Source: Deltaproteobacteria bacterium HGW-Deltaproteobacteria-6
GTDB taxonomy: Bacteria > Desulfobacterota > Syntrophia > Syntrophales > Smithellaceae
Reading direction: 5' to 3'
Length of the DNA: 64,000 bases
Assembly (NCBI GenBank): GCA_002840435.1
Contig: PHAT01000004.1
Coordinates: 347,412-411,411 of the forward strand
Shown here: positions 60,948 to 64,000 of the stretch, in pieces
Layout: the number at the start of each line of letters is the position of its first letter
Numbering within the stretch: position 1 is the first letter of the stretch
Program-made: the position numbers and the translations under genes
The notes under the pieces: generated by a model
The model's input: only the letters and a program-made list of their open reading frames with translations
The model's database searches: none
Told to the model about the DNA's origin: nothing

Positions 60948-61657
60948 CTCATTTGGCCTTGACCGGCGCCCTTGGGAATATTGGACAATGGTGATGCCCC
61001 TCCCTGTGCGCCGAGCATTTCCCCGCCGACCCTCACCGGAAAGAGCAGCGAAAGTTTTTTTGTTCCCTCCGTCAGGTGTATCCGTATTTTTTCCGGTATC
61101 AGATTTGCGTCGGTCAAAGATTCCACCCATCTTCCCTGTTCTTCGGCGGACTCCTTCCGGAAATATTCAAAAGAAATCGAAGAGGCTTCGATCAGGCGGA
61201 CATCCCGGTGCCCTCCCACACCGGGGACACTCTCCCGGGCGGTCATGATTTCTTTACCGGAAGGCCCGGAGGCAACCCTGTAATCGACAATCACATACCC
61301 CCTCCGGCCGTCCCAGACGGAATAATTGGTTGTCAGGCGCATGGCTTTCGACTCTCCGTGGAAATAGTATTTTTTGTTACCCTCCTCCTGATAAGTTAAA
61401 GGAACGTGCGATTGAATCTGGGCATCAATAATCGACAGGACCGATCTGAATCTTTCCTGTTCTTCCATTTTTTTTTCGCCGGCCGCCACGGATCGGGACC
61501 CGATTCTCACGGCTCCCATCATCAGGACGATAATAATCACCAGGAGCGTCATCGAAACCAGCAACTCCAGCAGTGTAAAACCGCCATCCTTCATGCCACG
61601 ACCGGGCTGGCTGATACTTTTCCCCCCGGGTTTATTTATGTTATATCGGTCTTCCAT
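60944..61657 (-). CDS. gspJ: GspJ-like minor pseudopilin
   Basis: 237 residues; ATG 61657 follows GGGGG (the frame extends six codons more). Cleavage/methylation site GG|FTLLELLVSMTLLVIIIVLM. The globular part has SIIDAQIQSHVPLTYQ and YVIVDYRVASGPSG, LIEASSISFEYFR, in keeping with GspJ. It forms the tip complex with GspI and GspK. Confidence 0.82.
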   Translation of the reverse strand: MEDRYNINKPGGKSISQPGRGMKDGGFTLLELLVSMTLLVIIIVLMMGAVRIGSRSVAAGEKKMEEQERFRSVLSIIDAQIQSHVPLTYQEEGNKKYYFHGESKAMRLTTNYSVWDGRRGYVIVDYRVASGPSGKEIMTARESVPGVGGHRDVRLIEASSISFEYFRKESAEEQGRWVESLTDANLIPEKIRIHLTEGTKKLSLLFPVRVGGEMLGAQGGASPLSNIPKGAGQGQMR

Positions 61658-61690
61658 GTTTTGGCCCCCGTCCATCAGCAGCCTGCGGCG

Positions 61691-62107
61691 CTATAACGCC
61701 GGTTTGTTCTCCGTCTCCGATATTTTTTCGACCATTTTCACTGATTTCAAGCTGAACTTTTTTTCTTTCATTCCGGAAACCCAGCGGGTCGTCAGCATGA
61801 CTTCCATCAGCTTGACCGGCAAGTTGTCCGTTCTGTCTTTCAATATTTCCGATATGGAAACATCGAAGCGATAACCATCTTCCGTGTTTTCCGTCCACGT
61901 GCGCTCCGTCAAAGCGCCATTGGACAGGATGTTCTTGATCCGGGTATCCGCCCTGGCCACAGCCTGGGTCATATCCCGGGAAACGGCTGCCGTTTTCAAA
62001 TTTGCTGAAAACAGCTGGATGACCATCGTCACGGCTATCGCCAGAACGGCCAGCGCCACTAATATTTCCAGCAGGGTAAACCCTTTTGCTCCCATCCGTT
62101 TCATCAT
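61691..62107 (-). CDS. gspI: GspI-like minor pseudopilin
   Basis: 138 residues, GAGG precedes the ATG. Prepilin signature AKG|FTLLEILVALAVLAIAVTMV at residue 8 and a small C-terminal domain (TTRWVSGMKEKKFSLKSVKMV). The position before gspJ-gspK and the size suggest GspI; GspH is an alternative. The 260-base region upstream to 62366 has no gene. Confidence 0.72.
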   Translation of the reverse strand: MMKRMGAKGFTLLEILVALAVLAIAVTMVIQLFSANLKTAAVSRDMTQAVARADTRIKNILSNGALTERTWTENTEDGYRFDVSISEILKDRTDNLPVKLMEVMLTTRWVSGMKEKKFSLKSVKMVEKISETENKPAL

Positions 62108-62366
62108 GGAAACCTCATGTTATCTTAGAAGATCCTGCCCTGAGGGCAAGATGAGAATCACCCAGCCTGTGCAGGCGGGACTCAGGCAACAGGACTCCTA
62201 TCCATAATACTCTGGATAAAAGATGGCACCTTTCGGGCTTTTGTCCTATCGGGGGAATACGTGTTTCGATTGGTGCAATATATTATTTGCGGATCGGGAA
62301 ATGGATGAGGTTTCAACGATTCCGCCGGTGATCCCTGGAACCAAGGCAACGGATGGACGCTCTGCT

Positions 62367-62975
62367 TCAGGGCCTGCCTGCTGTTTTTCGCCTGTATCGT
62401 TCATAGTTGGCGAGGACCAGGCGCACATAGGATTTTGTTTCGGCATACGGCGGAATTCCGCCGTATTTGGCGACGGCTCCTTCACCTGCGTTGTAGGCGG
62501 CCAGAGCAAGCGACAAGTCTCCGGCATAAAGGTTAATCAGATAAGAAAGATAGCGAATGCCACCGTCAATATTATCACCGGGATGGAAGCAATCCATCAC
62601 GCCAAGACTGGCGGCCGTTCCGGGCATCAGCTGCATCAGTCCTTTCGCGCCTTTTCTGGATACCGCTTTAGCGTTAAAATTGGATTCTGTCTTAATGACC
62701 GCATAAACGAGATCACTGTCGATACCATACTTACCGGCGGTCCGGTTGACTAATTCCTGGAGTGGACCGGAGTCCGGCAGGAGGCTGGAACGGAGCGACC
62801 GTTCCCTGATCAGAACCCTGTAATTCGACCCCGACGGCACATTGGTCAAATGAATGACTCTCTGGTCGTCGACATACTGGTAAACATCGGCCCCGGCATA
62901 AGACGGACAGAGAAACAGCACACAAAACAGGCCAAGGAAAAAGGCGGGGATTTGCACAAAACTTTTTTTCATCAT
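62367..62975 (-). CDS. Lytic transglycosylase (SLT family)
   Basis: 202 residues with a signal peptide (IPAFFLGLFCVLFLCPSYAGA). SLT domain from residue ~75: catalytic Glu in AVIKTESNFN, GLMQLMPGTA, IDGGIRYLSYL, AYNAGEGAVAKYGG. It cleaves the glycan strands of murein, opening space for envelope-spanning machines. Close to the T2SS genes, it may be the system's dedicated murein hydrolase. GGAGG ten bases before the ATG. Confidence 0.9.
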   Translation of the reverse strand: MMKKSFVQIPAFFLGLFCVLFLCPSYAGADVYQYVDDQRVIHLTNVPSGSNYRVLIRERSLRSSLLPDSGPLQELVNRTAGKYGIDSDLVYAVIKTESNFNAKAVSRKGAKGLMQLMPGTAASLGVMDCFHPGDNIDGGIRYLSYLINLYAGDLSLALAAYNAGEGAVAKYGGIPPYAETKSYVRLVLANYERYRRKTAGRP

Positions 62976-63018
62976 TCGTGAATTCCCTCCTTCCCCTTTC
63001 GCCCGTATTGCATCCGGC

Positions 63019-63726
63019 TTACTTAATCGCGACCAGTTCTATTTCGAAAATCAATGTTTCCTTCGGTCCGATCCTGTTTCCCGCGCCGCGCTCACCGTAG
63101 GCGAGCTGGTAGGGAATGAAAAGCTGCCATTTGGAGCCGACGCTCATGAGTTTCAGGGCTTCGGTCCATCCCGGAATGACGCCGGTCACTTTGAAGCTCG
63201 CGGGCTTTCCGGTACGATAGGAGCTGTCAAACTCCGTTCCGTTGATCAGAGTTCCCCGGTACTGGCATTCAACCGTATCGCTGCTGGTGGGCTTCCGGCC
63301 TTCGCCCGCTTTAATGATTTTATACTGTAAACCGCTGGGCAGAGTCACGACACCTTCCTTCTTTTTATTTGCCGCCAGAAATTCCTCACCGGCTTTTTGA
63401 TTCTTCTGGGCCGCGGCATCCCAGACTTTCGCCTGCTTTTGCTTCAACTCTTCCTGATAGGTATTCAATGTTGTCCGCAGATCATTCTCATTCAGAAGAA
63501 GCTTTCCGCCGGCCATAACATCCTTCACGCCCTGATTCATGACATCCGGATCGACCTCAACCCCCTGCTGCTGGAAATTTCTTGCGACAGAGACCCCGAC
63601 GCTGTAGCTGATCTTATCTTTTTGCGTTTTCAGAAGTGATTCGTCCGCGGCGAAAGCCTGTGTACTCAGCAATAACACACCCAAAATCATCAGCACTGTG
63701 GCACTTTTCATTTTCCTGGTCATCAT
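63019..63726 (-). CDS. FKBP-type peptidyl-prolyl isomerase (Mip-like)
   Basis: 235 residues from ATG 63726 with AAAAGGAG upstream. Signal peptide (SATVLMILGVLLLSTQAFA), N-terminal helical dimerisation region (KISYSVGVSVARNFQQQG, VDPDVMNQGVKDVMAGG) and C-terminal FKBP domain (TVECQYRGTLINGTEFDSSY, FKVTGVIPGWTEALKLMSVG, YGERGAGNRIGP). Periplasmic folding catalyst of the FkpA/Mip type. Followed by the lytic transglycosylase gene, 43 bases away. Confidence 0.95.
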   Translation of the reverse strand: MMTRKMKSATVLMILGVLLLSTQAFAADESLLKTQKDKISYSVGVSVARNFQQQGVEVDPDVMNQGVKDVMAGGKLLLNENDLRTTLNTYQEELKQKQAKVWDAAAQKNQKAGEEFLAANKKKEGVVTLPSGLQYKIIKAGEGRKPTSSDTVECQYRGTLINGTEFDSSYRTGKPASFKVTGVIPGWTEALKLMSVGSKWQLFIPYQLAYGERGAGNRIGPKETLIFEIELVAIK

Positions 63727-64000
63727 GGCTCCTTTTGTAAAATATTTATTCATCCGGTTATAAAATCCGGTATAACGATCCGGAGAGGGATTTCTCCTGC
63801 CCCGGTTGCCTTTACCGGATCACAAAGAATACGGTTTTGCCGTAATATAACAAAGGAACAGGCACGCTCCTATAGGGTTTTGGCTGATTTTCTGCGTCTC
63901 CATTTCCTTATTTTTGTATTTGCAGGTGGATTAAAGCTGATCGGAATATGGAGAGAGATTGCCTTGCTGACTTGTCTGCTCGAATAAGTGATTATTTTCC
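63727..64000. other. Right edge, no gene seen
   Basis: 274 bases upstream of the FKBP gene. CCGG-flanked A/T-rich repeats (TTATACCGG / TAACCGG, about 63752-63775) lie in its leader. No frame with a ribosome site and no terminator were seen. Confidence 0.5.

Noticed and set aside
62108..62366. Leader of gspI with small pairings (GCACC/GGTGC, TATCCA/TGGATA)
   Set aside because: Pairings are short and no consensus riboswitch or terminator motif was seen; no evidence of function.
62223..62753. 176-codon plus-strand frame over the lytic transglycosylase gene
   Set aside because: It is the shadow of the SLT gene on the opposite strand; the minus-strand product has all catalytic motifs.

Overview
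The window looks like the chromosome of a Gram-negative anaerobe of the former Deltaproteobacteria (Desulfobacterota), most like Syntrophus or Smithella. This is inferred from family content: a DUF6125 protein, ATC-hydrolase-like proteins, an ADP-forming acyl-CoA synthetase alpha-type protein, abundant PAS histidine kinases, a riboflavin/nusB/nrdR/glyA/fabF block and a type II secretion locus. No transposase, phage gene, CRISPR array or rRNA was seen.

Region 1 (1-15.9 kb) is accessory. A TetR-type repressor and a three-gene operon carry matching promoter/operator palindromes. Two nearly identical 120-bp repeats flank an ATC-hydrolase-like gene and a zinc-type dehydrogenase. Several small secreted proteins follow, two of them with twin CX3C motifs. 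There are acyl-CoA enzymes (ADP-forming synthetase alpha protein, SDR, long-chain acyl-CoA synthetase), a thioredoxin and an alpha/beta hydrolase. Gene debris is present: an SDR tail and a 5'-truncated acyl-CoA synthetase.

Region 2 (15.9-26.7 kb) is housekeeping. On the minus strand run DUF177-rpmF, then acpP-fabF-glyA-dCMP deaminase-nrdR-ribE-ribBA-ribH-nusB and a stand-alone M17 N-terminal-domain protein. ribD and plsX/fabH/fabD/fabG are absent from the places where they often sit. gltX runs the other way, followed by tRNA-Glu(CTC) and a RidA-family gene.

Region 3 (27-38 kb) is a dense signalling island: three histidine kinases whose catalytic cores are paralogous, three response regulators, and REC domains of one atypical subfamily. 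A fourth kinase with a REC of the same kind lies at 51.9-53.8 kb.

Region 4 (38-51.5 kb) holds envelope and metal genes. Twelve minus-strand genes, many overlapping, encode a CusB-like adaptor with a YHS domain and a long Met/His/Pro tail, a CusA-type RND pump with the methionine triad, two TlpA-like thioredoxins, a cytochrome c, a Cys-rich secreted protein, two NosL-like proteins, a one-span protein, a MacB/FtsX-type ABC transporter and a polytopic protein with a CPFC motif. I read this as a periplasmic copper-handling and thiol-redox module; it is the most interesting system in the window.

Region 5 (53.8-64 kb) holds type II secretion: gspG-gspD on the plus strand face gspI-J-K-L-M-C on the minus strand, with a palindromic repeat between. 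gspG is preceded by a palindrome-covered promoter and a structured leader or small RNA ending in a strong terminator. A lytic transglycosylase and a Mip-like FKBP close the window.
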